DNA of 64,000 nucleotides from Shewanella sp. TC10 (GCF_009663145.1 NZ_VKHR01000007.1:1-64000); one strand, 5' to 3'. Shown: positions 24,725 to 33,670, numbered from the stretch's first letter. The notes: generated by a model not told the origin, from the sequence alone. Numbers and translations: made by a program.

Positions 24725-25369
24725 TTAGGCTAATAGTTGGTCGGCCACAAAAGGATTATGCTGACGCTCTTCTTCAAAGGTCGACATTGGGCCATGACCC
24801 GGAATGAAGTTAACTTTTTCACCTAATGGCCACAGCTTTTGCGTAATAGAGTTAATCAGCTGCTTATGATCTGATTGCGGGAAATCAGTACGGCCAATTG
24901 AGCTTCTAAACAATACGTCCCCAACCCATGCTAGGTGCGACTCTGGCGAGTGAAACACGATATGTCCAGGAGTGTGACCAGGACAATGCAGTACTGACAA
25001 GGTTTGTTCGCCAATGGTCACTACATCGCCTTCATTGAGATATTGAGTCGGCTCAAATGAATCAATATGAGGAAAACCGAAGTTTTGGCTTTGTTTAGCT
25101 AAACCATCTAACCAAAATTTATCAGCGATATGAGGACCAATAATTGGAATATCTAATTGGTTGGCTAACATTTTTGCCCCACCAACATGGTCGATATGGC
25201 CGTGAGTTAATAAGATTTTATCTAAGGTTAACCCTAACTTGCTCACTTCAGTGACAATGCGGTCAATGTCTCCACCGGGATCAACGACTGCTGCTAGTTT
25301 GGTTTTTTCACACCAAATCACACTACAATTTTGTTGGAACGGGGTGACGGGAATGATTTGGTATTTCAT
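24725..25369 (-). CDS. MBL-fold metallohydrolase (YcbL / glyoxalase II-like)
   Basis: The 214-residue protein shows the full metal set of the glyoxalase II-like beta-lactamase fold: LLTHGHIDHVGGAKML (around residues 52-67), HCPGHTPGHIVF (about 129), VGDVLFRSSIGRTDFPQSD and a final FIPGHGPMSTF. Its length and N terminus (MKYQIIPVTPFQQNCSVIWCE) match the E. coli YcbL type, which is probably a type II glyoxalase-like thioesterase. It stands alone. Confidence 0.88.
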   Translation of the reverse strand: MKYQIIPVTPFQQNCSVIWCEKTKLAAVVDPGGDIDRIVTEVSKLGLTLDKILLTHGHIDHVGGAKMLANQLDIPIIGPHIADKFWLDGLAKQSQNFGFPHIDSFEPTQYLNEGDVVTIGEQTLSVLHCPGHTPGHIVFHSPESHLAWVGDVLFRSSIGRTDFPQSDHKQLINSITQKLWPLGEKVNFIPGHGPMSTFEEERQHNPFVADQLLA

Positions 25370-25745
25370 TTCTTATTTCCTCACAGTAGCAGGTGTTTGC
25401 TTTAAGCTTATTATGCTTCAAGTGGCGTAAAAAAGTTTGATCTATCTTTTAAATACTCATAAAAAATTTAGATTAACGCGAACCTATCACGCTGACTTGA
25501 GATGTAAGCAGTTAAATCAATGAAAAAATATAAGGAAAAACAATACTATTCCTTGATTGAAATGCCATGTAACTACCGCAAAAAAATATGCTAATACTCG
25601 TTTAATCAAGGCGTTGTAAACTTTAACGAACATTAATTAGCTTTCGCTAACAAAACTTACTTAAACCAGCTTAAGTTTTCATTGTGATTGATAGTTAAGG
25701 TTTCTACAATACTACCTTTCTCTAGACTCTATTCACAGGTACGGC

Positions 25746-27044
25746 ATGCAAATGGACAGCATTCTTTCAGGTATTGTTTCAAAGAAACATTTTTTCTCGG
25801 TTCCGCTCGACTATCAGCAACCTGAAGGAGAAAAAATTACTGTTTTTGCCCGTGAAATAGCCAGCACAGAAAACCAGAACAAAGACTTACCTTATTTAGT
25901 TTATTTTCAAGGTGGCCCTGGATTTGGCGCCGTCAGACCTGTTGAAAATAGCGGTTGGATAAAACGCGCATTACAAGAGTATCGGGTTATTTTACTCGAC
26001 CAGCGTGGCACCGGTCTTTCGAGTCTCATCAATCACGCAACCCTTGAGCATTTATCTGTCGATGAACAAGTGGATTATGTCAGCCAATTTCGCGCTGATA
26101 ATATCATTCGGGATGCTGAGTTCATTCGCCTTAAACTGACCAACAATACTCAGTGGAGCATTTTAGGCCAAAGCTTTGGTGGCTTCTGTGTACTGCGTTA
26201 CCTGTCAGCGGCTCCAGATTCAATCAAAGAAGCTTTTATTACAGGTGGAATACCTTCGTTAACTCGTCGTGCTGACGATGTTTATAAAGCAACTTATCAA
26301 CGTGTGCAGAAGAAAAACAATGATTTCTATCGCCGCTTCAAAGATGCTGAACAATTAACGACTGAGCTTGCTGAGTTCCTAGATAACAATCAAGTCATGC
26401 TAGCCACTGGCGAGCAGTTAACGGTTGAGATGTTGCAACTACTTGGGGTTAATATCGGCATGGAGCAAGGCCCTGAAGCCGTATATTACTTGTTAGAACA
26501 AGCGCTTATTGAAACCGCTTCTGGCAAACAAATTAATCCGCTGTTCTTACACCAGTTTAGTCAGTTTTTAGACTACAACACCAATCCCATTTTTGCCTTA
26601 ATGCACGAGTCGATTTATTGCCAGCAGTTTCATCAGCAAGGCGCTAATTGGGCAGCACATCGCGTTAGAGAGCAATACCCGCAGTTTAATTATCAACAGG
26701 GCAAGCGCCTGTTATTTACTGGCGAAATGATTTACCCATGGATGTTTGAACAATTCAATCAGCTTAAACCACTTAAAGCCTTAGCAGATGCGGTTGCTCA
26801 AAAATCAGATTGGAGCAACTTGTACGATGTGGACGTATTAATGCAAAACTCGGTACCGGTTACTGCCGCGATTTACAGCGAAGATATGTATGTTGATATG
26901 AATTACAGCTTAGAAACAACAGCTTTAGTTGGTAACCTAAATTATTGGGTAACTTCAGAGTATGAGCATAACGGTATTCGAATTGATGGCGAGCATATAT
27001 TAGACAAATTAATCGCTTTAAGCCGTCAAAAAGCACTTAGATAA
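25746..27044 (+). CDS. S33-family prolyl aminopeptidase / alpha-beta hydrolase
   Basis: This 432-residue alpha/beta hydrolase has an oxyanion-hole motif YFQGGPGFGAVRP (about residues 57-69), VILLDQRGTGLSSLI (about 86-100) and the nucleophile elbow LGQSFGGFCVLRYL (Ser near 141). Those three in this order are typical of proline iminopeptidases of MEROPS family S33. The C-terminal SEYEHNGIRIDGEHIL supplies a likely His. There is no signal peptide, so it is cytoplasmic. The preceding 375 bp are A+T-rich and include an imperfect inverted repeat CCTTGATT...AATCAAGG (25551-25611). Confidence 0.85.
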   Translation: MQMDSILSGIVSKKHFFSVPLDYQQPEGEKITVFAREIASTENQNKDLPYLVYFQGGPGFGAVRPVENSGWIKRALQEYRVILLDQRGTGLSSLINHATLEHLSVDEQVDYVSQFRADNIIRDAEFIRLKLTNNTQWSILGQSFGGFCVLRYLSAAPDSIKEAFITGGIPSLTRRADDVYKATYQRVQKKNNDFYRRFKDAEQLTTELAEFLDNNQVMLATGEQLTVEMLQLLGVNIGMEQGPEAVYYLLEQALIETASGKQINPLFLHQFSQFLDYNTNPIFALMHESIYCQQFHQQGANWAAHRVREQYPQFNYQQGKRLLFTGEMIYPWMFEQFNQLKPLKALADAVAQKSDWSNLYDVDVLMQNSVPVTAAIYSEDMYVDMNYSLETTALVGNLNYWVTSEYEHNGIRIDGEHILDKLIALSRQKALR

Positions 27045-27187
27045 CATAATAATAATTTAAATAGGCGTTTTTGTTACAAAACTGGCGTGAGATCACAATG
27101 TAAAAGGCTAGATTAATTTTCAGTTAAGCCTACTCGGTCATAATCTAGCCTGTTCCGCCCTTTATGTTGTGAACTAGTGAATTTTAT

Positions 27188-27222
27188 ATGAGTAATTCTT
27201 TATTGGGTTACTCATTTTTTTT
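27188..27222 (+). terminator. Rho-independent terminator in the 27045-27454 gap
   Basis: ATGAGTAA pairs with TTACTCAT, followed by eight T. It lies 145 bp after the S33 gene. That distance and the inverted repeat GGCTAGATTA...TAATCTAGCC (about 27106-27150) leave open that a small RNA ends here. Confidence 0.75.
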
Positions 27223-27231
27223 ATCTAAAAT

Positions 27232-27272
27232 TCTACTAAGTTCAACTGTCTATTAAGTTCAACAGTCTATAG
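27232..27272. repeat. 17-bp tandem repeat, 2 copies plus partial
   Basis: TCTACTAAGTTCAACTG and TCTATTAAGTTCAACAG are followed by a partial TCTATAG. Confidence 0.75.
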
Positions 27273-27340
27273 ATACTTAAGCTCTGCTTACTCAATAACA
27301 CCTTTAACCAACACTCTTTTTGAAACAACCTCTGTTAAAC

Positions 27341-27384
27341 ACTATCTTATTTAAACTATCTTATTGAAAACTATCTTATTTAGA
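27341..27384. repeat. About 15-bp tandem repeat, 3 copies
   Basis: ACTATCTTATTTAA, ACTATCTTATTGAAA and ACTATCTTATTTAG occur in a row in the same intergenic gap as the preceding array. The sequence is unrelated to that array. Confidence 0.8.
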
Positions 27385-27454
27385 ATATTACCATTCTCAG
27401 CAGGTAAACTTGAGGGAGCATAGATATCTAATACTCCCCGCAAGCAAAATTGCC

Positions 27455-27949
27455 TTAAGCTGTTGCTGCAGTTTCTTCATCACTTGGTTTATCACGCAAA
27501 GAAAAGTAAATCTTAGAGACGATAAATTCTGCGATTAATATCCCAAACACTAGCGCAAAGAATGCCACTAGACCGTCAAATGGGCCCGTAAAGGTAATAC
27601 TGTCGCCGAAGGCTAAGTTAATGGCTTCAAGCATGATAATCTTGGAGAAGAATAAAATCGCCCAAGTACTTAGCGCACGATAAACCTTTGGCGCTGTACC
27701 AGGTTTGCTTTTAAAGTAGTCAGCAAGCTTATGTTCGAACGCAATGGTCAGTTTGAGTAAAAGTTGCAGTAAAATCGCCACTAATAAACTTATCGAGAAG
27801 GATGACACTGTAATGTGTTGCCAAAACTCAGCAAGTAAATTCAGCACAGTTAAATCAACTAGAACGGCTAAGGTATAACCTACAAAATAGCGTTGTGGGC
27901 TATTAAAGCCATGCAATGGTGTGGCAAGAGTAGTTTGTTCTTCTGACAT
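27455..27949 (-). CDS. Four-helix inner-membrane protein, unknown
   Basis: The 164-residue product has four predicted membrane helices (around residues 25-43, 49-70, 92-113 and 124-146). Short charged ends flank them, with a basic loop FEHKLADYFKSKPGTAPKVYR between the second and third. I do not recognise a family. It is a single gene on the minus strand, 130 bp upstream of the HlyD-type gene's stop, with its own promoter region. No partner gene suggests a function. Confidence 0.72.
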   Translation of the reverse strand: MSEEQTTLATPLHGFNSPQRYFVGYTLAVLVDLTVLNLLAEFWQHITVSSFSISLLVAILLQLLLKLTIAFEHKLADYFKSKPGTAPKVYRALSTWAILFFSKIIMLEAINLAFGDSITFTGPFDGLVAFFALVFGILIAEFIVSKIYFSLRDKPSDEETAATA

Positions 27950-28083
27950 GGTAAGCCCCTAATTTATCTGTGTTTATAATCGAATTATCTACCAAACTAT
28001 AGTAACGACTTATTAACAAGAATCAAACATAATAAGCCGTTACAGGGACATTTAATTCAGCAGCAAGTCACCTTTATTGTTTA

Positions 28084-29070
28084 TTAAAAAGCACCGAAAT
28101 AGCTCTTCATTGCTTTAAGTCTTAACGTTGCTGCACCTAGCATGTCGATAGGTCCTAATAACGAAAATGGTTTCTCTGTCGATATCCAAGCTGAACCACG
28201 AGCGCCAATTGGGATTTCAATTCCTTCAGGGTCACTAAACTCAATCAACACAGTGCGACCAATATTTTTTGAGTTATTGATAAGCTGCTCTGCAACTCCC
28301 CTTTCTTGACTACCATGACTGCCTCTTGCCTCACCAGTCGCTAGCGATACTGAATGCACTCGTCCTCTAAAAATGTGTCCAGGATATGCGTCAACATAAA
28401 ACTCAGCAAATTGCCCTTGTTTCACTCTATTCCATAATTGATCCGGAATACGCATCTCTAATATTTTAGTTTCGGTATTCCATAATTGAATGTTACCAAT
28501 TCTCGAACCCGCTGCAGTATCGATGCGGGTAACAGCGCCATCAAATGGAGCGCGGATCTCTAATCGGCTTGCTTCAAATTCTGCTTGTTGCTTTTGGGCA
28601 ATTAAAGATTCCTTATCAAAATTCAATGCGTTTAAACTTGATTGGTATCGGTCAATATCACGCTTTGCTACCACATTTTTCACCTGAGTTAAGCGAGCTA
28701 AATCTTGCTCAGTTTGGCTAATATCAGCCTCTAGGCTGTTAATCTCAGCTTCAATTTGGCGCACGCTATTTGTTTCTTCATTATTCACTAAGGTATATAG
28801 CAACTGACCTTTCTCAACTTTTTGGTTGTGATCAACATAGTACTTATCAATCGACTCAGTGATTGGGCTTAACACCGCAGTTTGCGCTCTCACTACCGAT
28901 GAATCAGTTAAATCGACTGGTGAGTAAAAACGATGGGCGAAAAACACCGCTAAGTTAATCAGCACGCCGACCACAACCATTGAAATGTAATTAGCCGTTG
29001 TGCGTTTGACTAGGCCGGTTTTTAACAAAATCCAGCAAATCAAAATGTATGGGTAAAGTAGCTCTTTCAT
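28084..29070 (-). CDS. HlyD-family periplasmic adaptor (YiaV/YibH-like)
   Basis: The 328-residue membrane fusion protein has an N-terminal membrane helix (about residues 24-46) and the first half of a lipoyl-like domain (LSPITESIDKYYVDHNQKVEKGQLLYTL). A coiled-coil hairpin (RQIEAEINSLEADISQTEQDLARL...) comes next, then the second lipoyl half (LEIRAPFDGAVTRIDTAAGSRIG) and a beta-barrel domain. No ABC or MFS exporter lies beside it. Instead it overlaps by one base with a small membrane protein gene, which is the yiaW-yiaV / yibI-yibH arrangement. The exported substrate is unknown. Confidence 0.85.
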   Translation of the reverse strand: MKELLYPYILICWILLKTGLVKRTTANYISMVVVGVLINLAVFFAHRFYSPVDLTDSSVVRAQTAVLSPITESIDKYYVDHNQKVEKGQLLYTLVNNEETNSVRQIEAEINSLEADISQTEQDLARLTQVKNVVAKRDIDRYQSSLNALNFDKESLIAQKQQAEFEASRLEIRAPFDGAVTRIDTAAGSRIGNIQLWNTETKILEMRIPDQLWNRVKQGQFAEFYVDAYPGHIFRGRVHSVSLATGEARGSHGSQERGVAEQLINNSKNIGRTVLIEFSDPEGIEIPIGARGSAWISTEKPFSLLGPIDMLGAATLRLKAMKSYFGAF

Positions 29071-29537
29071 TATGCTTGTCTCCCTTTAATCACTGCAGAA
29101 ATTTTCTTCCAGTCGGTTACAACAATTAAGATGGCGGCTATCCATAACTCGTTATAGAAAAAGCCAATAGTACATAACCAAAACACTAACTTGGCCTGCC
29201 CTGTATGTTCCGCGTGTTTTTTGGGGAGAGAGTGCAATTTCCAATACCCCCAAATAGCCAAGCAAATCGTCACAATCAGCATCATGGTCAATGCCCCAAT
29301 AAAGATTTCTGTATCGAGCAACTTGCCTTTTAATGCTGATGTCGTTGTCCAGTAATCAGCTGGAATGTCTTGGTGGTGAACAGTAAACCCACTGGCTAAC
29401 AGCACTGAACCTATTACTATGCCAACCAAGGTCATCAAAATAATGAACTTGGTTTTATGACGAGAGAGAAAGCTGCTTTTGGGTTCGTTTTTGATTTCTA
29501 AATCTGTCATAACCTGCCTCATTTGATGTTGTTTCAT
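29070..29537 (-). CDS. Small inner-membrane protein paired with HlyD adaptor (YiaW/DUF3302-like)
   Basis: The 155-residue protein has three or more hydrophobic segments (about residues 30-52, 78-98 and 116-140). Its second half, WKLHSLPKKHAEHTGQAKLVFWL...NELWIAAILIVVTDW, has the size and layout of the DUF3302 proteins (YiaW, YibI) that precede HlyD adaptors. That family call rests mainly on the coupled gene order, since the sequence match was judged by eye. The N-terminal 60 residues, with a membrane helix and a periplasmic loop, are an addition. A start at the internal Met (residue 10) is possible. Confidence 0.6.
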   Translation of the reverse strand: MKQHQMRQVMTDLEIKNEPKSSFLSRHKTKFIILMTLVGIVIGSVLLASGFTVHHQDIPADYWTTTSALKGKLLDTEIFIGALTMMLIVTICLAIWGYWKLHSLPKKHAEHTGQAKLVFWLCTIGFFYNELWIAAILIVVTDWKKISAVIKGRQA

Positions 29538-29736
29538 CTGGTAATGGCAGAAATTATAGGGATGAAAGGATGATAAAAGTTATCTTTTTACGCCACAATG
29601 TTATCGGCAAAGATATGGAGATATTTTAAGGTTGCGGCAGATTTTCTTGTGGCTAAATTTCTTGTGGGTAAGAAATGCAAGAGACGCGATAGTCAGATAT
29701 GAATGAGGTTTACATCAGCTGAATTAGCCCACAAAA

Positions 29737-29766
29737 AGCGCAATAGATTTACTATTGCGCTAAATA
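29737..29766 (-). terminator. Terminator after the SPFH gene
   Basis: AGCGCAATAG and CTATTGCGCT pair perfectly around ATTTA; on the minus strand TTTTTG follows. It is 42 bp past the stop of the SPFH-domain gene. Confidence 0.82.
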
Positions 29767-29802
29767 ATGCACTTGATTAAGTCGCTTGCGACAGACTAGA
29801 AG

Positions 29803-30690
29803 CTAGTTGCCTTTAGTTGAATTAGTTTCGCGAATATCCATTATTGGCATCACGCCTTCGCCCATCATGGTAGTTGGCAACTTACCATCCCACGCTTGTG
29901 CTTCGGTAAGTGTCACAATTAACGGGTTGTTTTTAAGTGCCTTAGCTTTTGCTTCAATCGCTTGAGCTTCAGCCTTACCTCTTAACAGAATCGACTGCGC
30001 TTCTGCTTCAGCAATTTTTAATATCCCTTTTGCCTTAGCGTCTGCCGTGTTTACTGCACGTAAAGCTTCTAGACGCTGCCTTTCAAGCTTATGCTCTTCT
30101 GCCGCAGCTAAGTTCTTCTCAGTTTGTTTAATTTCAATAGAGTTAATGTACTTTTGCGGCAAGATAATATTTTCAATTTGAATGTTATCTACAACCACAG
30201 GGAAGCTTGCCATCTCTTCAGACAATCGACGTTCAATACCTTGAATCGCACTGGCTCTGTCTTGGATTAATTGCTCTGCTTCAAACTGTGGGATGGTATC
30301 TTTAGTCGCTGAGCGAAAACGAGGGTCTAAAATACGTTGCTCAAATTGACTTAAGCCGCCGTAGCTTTTAAACAAATCTAATGCCGCTTCTTTATTCACT
30401 GTCCAGTTAACTGACACTTCAATAGTCACTGGCATTTGCTCTTTGGTGCTTGAAGCCATTTTCTCTGCATTCTTACGGGTTCTGACTTCAATCACTTCTA
30501 CTGTTTCAATAAAAGGAATTTTGAAATGTAGACCTGGGTTTTGTTGATCTTTGGCTTCGCCAAAACGTTTAACGACACCAACATGACCTTCAATAACGAT
30601 GTAGTAAGAGTTAAATACGGCGACAATTAATAGCAGTAAAGGTATCGCCTTAAATAGCGATGATGGGCTGATAACATCCTTGATATTCAT
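29803..30690 (-). CDS. SPFH/band-7 (prohibitin/HflC-like) membrane protein
   Basis: The ATG at 30690 (AGGAAG upstream) gives 295 residues, beginning MNIKDVISPSSLFKAIPLLLL with one membrane helix. The SPFH domain follows (YYIVIEGHVGVVKRFGEAKDQQNPGLHFKIPFIETVEVIEVRT, about residues 28-70). Next come a helical arm rich in Ala-Glu-Lys (LEALRAVNTADAKAKGILKIAEAEAQ) and a C-terminal NPLIVTLTEAQAWDGKLPTTMM segment typical of prohibitin-like members. Such proteins assemble into membrane microdomains and modulate FtsH or related proteases. No NfeD partner is adjacent. Confidence 0.88.
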   Translation of the reverse strand: MNIKDVISPSSLFKAIPLLLLIVAVFNSYYIVIEGHVGVVKRFGEAKDQQNPGLHFKIPFIETVEVIEVRTRKNAEKMASSTKEQMPVTIEVSVNWTVNKEAALDLFKSYGGLSQFEQRILDPRFRSATKDTIPQFEAEQLIQDRASAIQGIERRLSEEMASFPVVVDNIQIENIILPQKYINSIEIKQTEKNLAAAEEHKLERQRLEALRAVNTADAKAKGILKIAEAEAQSILLRGKAEAQAIEAKAKALKNNPLIVTLTEAQAWDGKLPTTMMGEGVMPIMDIRETNSTKGN

Positions 30691-30809
30691 AAACTTCCTA
30701 ATGATTTGCTTACTTAAATAAACTAAAGGCGCTAGATTACCTAAATCAAACAAAATCGCAACATGAAATCATAAGGACGAATTTATATTTACTTACTCAA
30801 GGGAGTGGT

Positions 30810-32855
30810 TCAACTGCTGGCCTTTTTGGTGGTTCTTCTAGGTGTGCTTTTTGAGCCAGAGGTAGTTTTACGTTTATAGCCACCAGTTTTAGCACCTGTT
30901 CGAGAGCCTGTTTTAGCGCCGCCGCGACGCTTTTTATAACCCGGCCCACTAACACCAGATAAGGCATTGGGTAATTGATTAGCCGCTTGAGTTATCAGTT
31001 CATTCAATTGAGTGATTAATGGCGACATAAACGCGTCATAACGCATCTGTTTTTGACTAATAGCATCCAAACTACTTTCCCATAAAGCCGTCATGTCTGG
31101 AGTAGTTGCCGATTCTGGCAGCGAATGCACCAATCCAACCCCAACTTGAGTCGCAATAATAGATTTACCTTGGCGCGCTAAATAGCCGCGTTTAAACAGT
31201 AACTCAATAATGCCAGCTCGGGTTGCTTCAGTGCCAAGCCCATCGGTATCTTTAAGGATTTTTTTCACTTCGCTATTGGTCACAAAGCGATTAATCCCTG
31301 TCATCGCACCGAGTAATGTTGCATCGGTAAAGTGCTTGGGAGGCTGAGTATTTTTCTCGAGCAACTGACCACGATCACAGTGTAATTGCTGGCCTTTTTT
31401 CAGTGGCGGTAAAGTGACTAGCTCATCTTCATCATTATTCGAACTTGAGCTATTTGCTGAGCCATTAGCAGAACTATTAGCAGAAGCAAACAGCTGCTTC
31501 CAACCGAGTGATGTTTCCTGTTTCGCCTTAGTGGTAAATACTCCACCAGCAATAGTCACTTCAACTTGAGTTTCATCAAAAAGGTAAGCCGAATAAAACT
31601 GGGCTAAATACTGTCTCGCAATATGAGAATACAGCTTGGCCTCTTTTGATGAGAGGTTAGCTAAATTAGTGATTTTTTCAGTGGGGATAATCGCATGGTG
31701 AGCATCAACCTTTTTATCATCCCACGCTTTAGATTTAAGCTTGGGATTAGGCGCATCTGCTTTTTGAGTTAATGAAGCATCATTTTTTGTAATTGCATTA
31801 ATGACTTGCTGGGCTAAACCGTGTTGTTCAACAGGCAAATAACGGCTGTCTGAACGGGGATAAGTAATTAACTTATGACGCTCATATAAGCTCTGGCAAA
31901 TATCTAATACTTCTTTTGCGCTCATGCCAAACCGTTTGGCTGCATCTATTTGTAATGACGATAAACTATATGGCAGCGGTGGGTTTTGGCGTTTACTTTT
32001 CGATTCAAGTTTAGTGACCTCGGCAGGTTGGTTGCTAATACGACCAACAACATTTTCAGCTAAACCTTTTGCGAGCACCCGCCCTTCATCGTCCATATAT
32101 GGCTGACAAGCTTCACTAGGCTTCCATTTAGCGGTAAAAGCTTGTTGAGCTTGTGATGGCTCTTGAGTCAATAAGTGAGCTAGCACTTCATAGAAAGGTT
32201 TACTGACAAAGTTAGCTATTTCTTCATCTCTTCTAACCACCAGCCCAAGAACCGGCGTTTGCACTCGACCAACAGACAATACTCCTTGATAACCGACTTT
32301 TTTACCTTGAATGGTATAGGCTCTGGTCATATTCATACCATAAAGCCAATCAGCACGGCTGCGAGCTAATGCAGATGTCGAAAGCGGCACAAACTCTTTA
32401 TTGCTGCGCATTTGTCCTAATGCTCGTTTTACTGCGCTAGGGTTTAAATCGCTAATCAGCAATCGTTGGGTTTGGGCAAGTTTGTCGGCTTTAACACCCG
32501 CATGTGCAATCACTTCATCAACCAGTAGTTGCCCTTCCCGATCTGGATCGCCCGCATTCACTAGACTTGAAGCTTGTTTGATGAGTTTTTTTAACGTGGA
32601 TAACTGCGAGCGAGTTTTTGATTTAGGCTTAAGCTTCCAACTGTCAGGCACAATCGGTAAATGTGCCAATTGCCAGGACTTGTAAGCTGGATCGTAGGCG
32701 TCAGGTTCGGCTTGCTCAAGTAAATGACCGACACACCAAGAAACATAGTTGCCATTAGCATCCATGATATAACCATCGCCTTTTTTATGGGGTTTTGGTA
32801 ATACATCGGCAATAGCGCGACCTAAGCTGGGTTTCTCGGCAATATACAGGATCAT
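30810..32855 (-). CDS. topB: DNA topoisomerase III
   Basis: TopB is a type IA topoisomerase that decatenates single-stranded and replication intermediates with RecQ. The 681-residue protein has the TOPRIM elements YIAEKPSLGRAIA (residues 4-16) and GDPDREGQLLVDE (about 102-114). The active-site Tyr is in LITYPRSDSRYLP (about 335), and GLGTEATRAGIIE comes later. The C terminus is Lys/Arg/Gly-rich. An Asn/Ser/Gly low-complexity insert (ANSSANGSANSSSSNN) near residue 465 is encoded by 12-bp repeats. A LexA-type box lies 62 bp upstream of the start, so SOS control is likely. Confidence 0.95.
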   Translation of the reverse strand: MILYIAEKPSLGRAIADVLPKPHKKGDGYIMDANGNYVSWCVGHLLEQAEPDAYDPAYKSWQLAHLPIVPDSWKLKPKSKTRSQLSTLKKLIKQASSLVNAGDPDREGQLLVDEVIAHAGVKADKLAQTQRLLISDLNPSAVKRALGQMRSNKEFVPLSTSALARSRADWLYGMNMTRAYTIQGKKVGYQGVLSVGRVQTPVLGLVVRRDEEIANFVSKPFYEVLAHLLTQEPSQAQQAFTAKWKPSEACQPYMDDEGRVLAKGLAENVVGRISNQPAEVTKLESKSKRQNPPLPYSLSSLQIDAAKRFGMSAKEVLDICQSLYERHKLITYPRSDSRYLPVEQHGLAQQVINAITKNDASLTQKADAPNPKLKSKAWDDKKVDAHHAIIPTEKITNLANLSSKEAKLYSHIARQYLAQFYSAYLFDETQVEVTIAGGVFTTKAKQETSLGWKQLFASANSSANGSANSSSSNNDEDELVTLPPLKKGQQLHCDRGQLLEKNTQPPKHFTDATLLGAMTGINRFVTNSEVKKILKDTDGLGTEATRAGIIELLFKRGYLARQGKSIIATQVGVGLVHSLPESATTPDMTALWESSLDAISQKQMRYDAFMSPLITQLNELITQAANQLPNALSGVSGPGYKKRRGGAKTGSRTGAKTGGYKRKTTSGSKSTPRRTTKKASS

Positions 32856-32916
32856 TCAATTCAAACCGTCTAAATCAGTCAAGCCTTTTAGTGCAGGCTT
32901 TTTAATATCATCCTGA

Positions 32917-32936
32917 CACTGTATATAATTACAGTA
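32917..32936. promoter_or_regulatory. LexA (SOS) box upstream of topB
   Basis: CACTGTATATAATTACAGTA holds the CTGT-N8-ACAG palindrome and is close to the E. coli consensus TACTGTATATATATACAGTA. The nearest gene start facing it is topB (32855); the nearest plus-strand gene is 350 bp away. The rest of 32856-33286 is A+T-rich and includes a short stem AAGCCT...AGGCTT at 32881-32900 in the topB leader. Confidence 0.8.
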
Positions 32937-33210
32937 AAAAATTACAGTAATTAATAAAAGTTTTTTAACTTTAGCGATAAATAATTTTGTTTGGTAATCG
33001 ATGGCAAGAAATGACGTCTGCACGACAAAATATTACGTTCAAGCAAGCTAACGAGCTAAAACAGGCAAGTTTTGAGCTATTTCTTGTAGTTAATTTTCAT
33101 AACCGAAAAACAAAGAATATAAAATAGCCCCTATTGCCATACAATTGACTTTTTAAGACATCAAAAACAAACGTTTCATCTGAGTTCGCATCATTAAAGC
33201 TGAAATAAAG

Positions 33211-33224
33211 TTGATCTAGATCAT
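33211..33224 (+). promoter_or_regulatory. FNR/EtrA-type box
   Basis: TTGATCTAGATCAT matches the FNR consensus TTGAT-N4-ATCAA except for the last position. Its centre is 69 bp before the ATG at 33287. A class II position (-41.5) would put transcription start near 33259, with a -10-like TAGGTT at 33247-33252. Confidence 0.65.
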
Positions 33225-33286
33225 CATTGTCAACTAATTCATGGGATAGGTTTAGTTATCGCAAATTTTGAGCTCAGGAGCCCGTT

Positions 33287-33469
33287 ATGGAATTGAAACA
33301 ATGTGAGAAGTGTTACACAGACGTCTGCGTAAACGGGAAATGGTTTCATCATGATCATTTGACCACAAGTGCTTATATGTTAAATGGTGGCTCACCAGAA
33401 ATGGTTGAACTTGCTAAAATGCCAACCACTGAAACTGAGTTAGTCGATATGCTGACCAGCACTTTCTGA
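33287..33469 (+). CDS. Small 60-residue Cys/His protein behind an FNR-type box
   Basis: The ATG follows CAGGAGCCCGTT closely, a good ribosome site. The protein begins MELKQCEKCYTDVCVNGKWFHH, with three Cys (6, 9, 14) and a run of His (21-22, 24) that could bind a metal. The C-terminal half is acidic (MVELAKMPTTETELVDMLTSTF). I do not recognise the family. The FNR/EtrA box upstream and a terminator downstream mark it as a self-standing unit, so expression under low oxygen is inferred. The Cys-His pattern suits a small zinc or iron protein, but nothing more can be said. Confidence 0.78.
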   Translation: MELKQCEKCYTDVCVNGKWFHHDHLTTSAYMLNGGSPEMVELAKMPTTETELVDMLTSTF

Positions 33470-33528
33470 TTAAGCTTGATTGAGTTTATTCAGCCTAAAA
33501 GTGGCAACAAAGCGCTATGAGCTTTGAT

Positions 33529-33557
33529 AAAAAAGCAGTTTTAAAGCTGCTTTTTTT
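33529..33557 (+). terminator. Terminator after the 60-residue protein gene
   Basis: AAAAGCAG pairs with CTGCTTTT around TTTTAAAG and leads into TTTTTATG, about 60 bp past the stop. Confidence 0.75.
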
Positions 33558-33625
33558 ATGCCCGCTATTTAAGCCCGCTACCAGAGTATTTTGTGGCTTT
33601 GACACTGGGTTCTAATAGACAACGT

Positions 33626-33670
33626 ACTTATAGGCAAAGAACTTATAAGCAAAGTACTTATAAGCAAAGT
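33626..33670. repeat. 15-bp tandem repeat, 3 copies
   Basis: ACTTATAGGCAAAGA, ACTTATAAGCAAAGT and ACTTATAAGCAAAGT are followed by a partial ACTGATGACTA. Confidence 0.9.
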
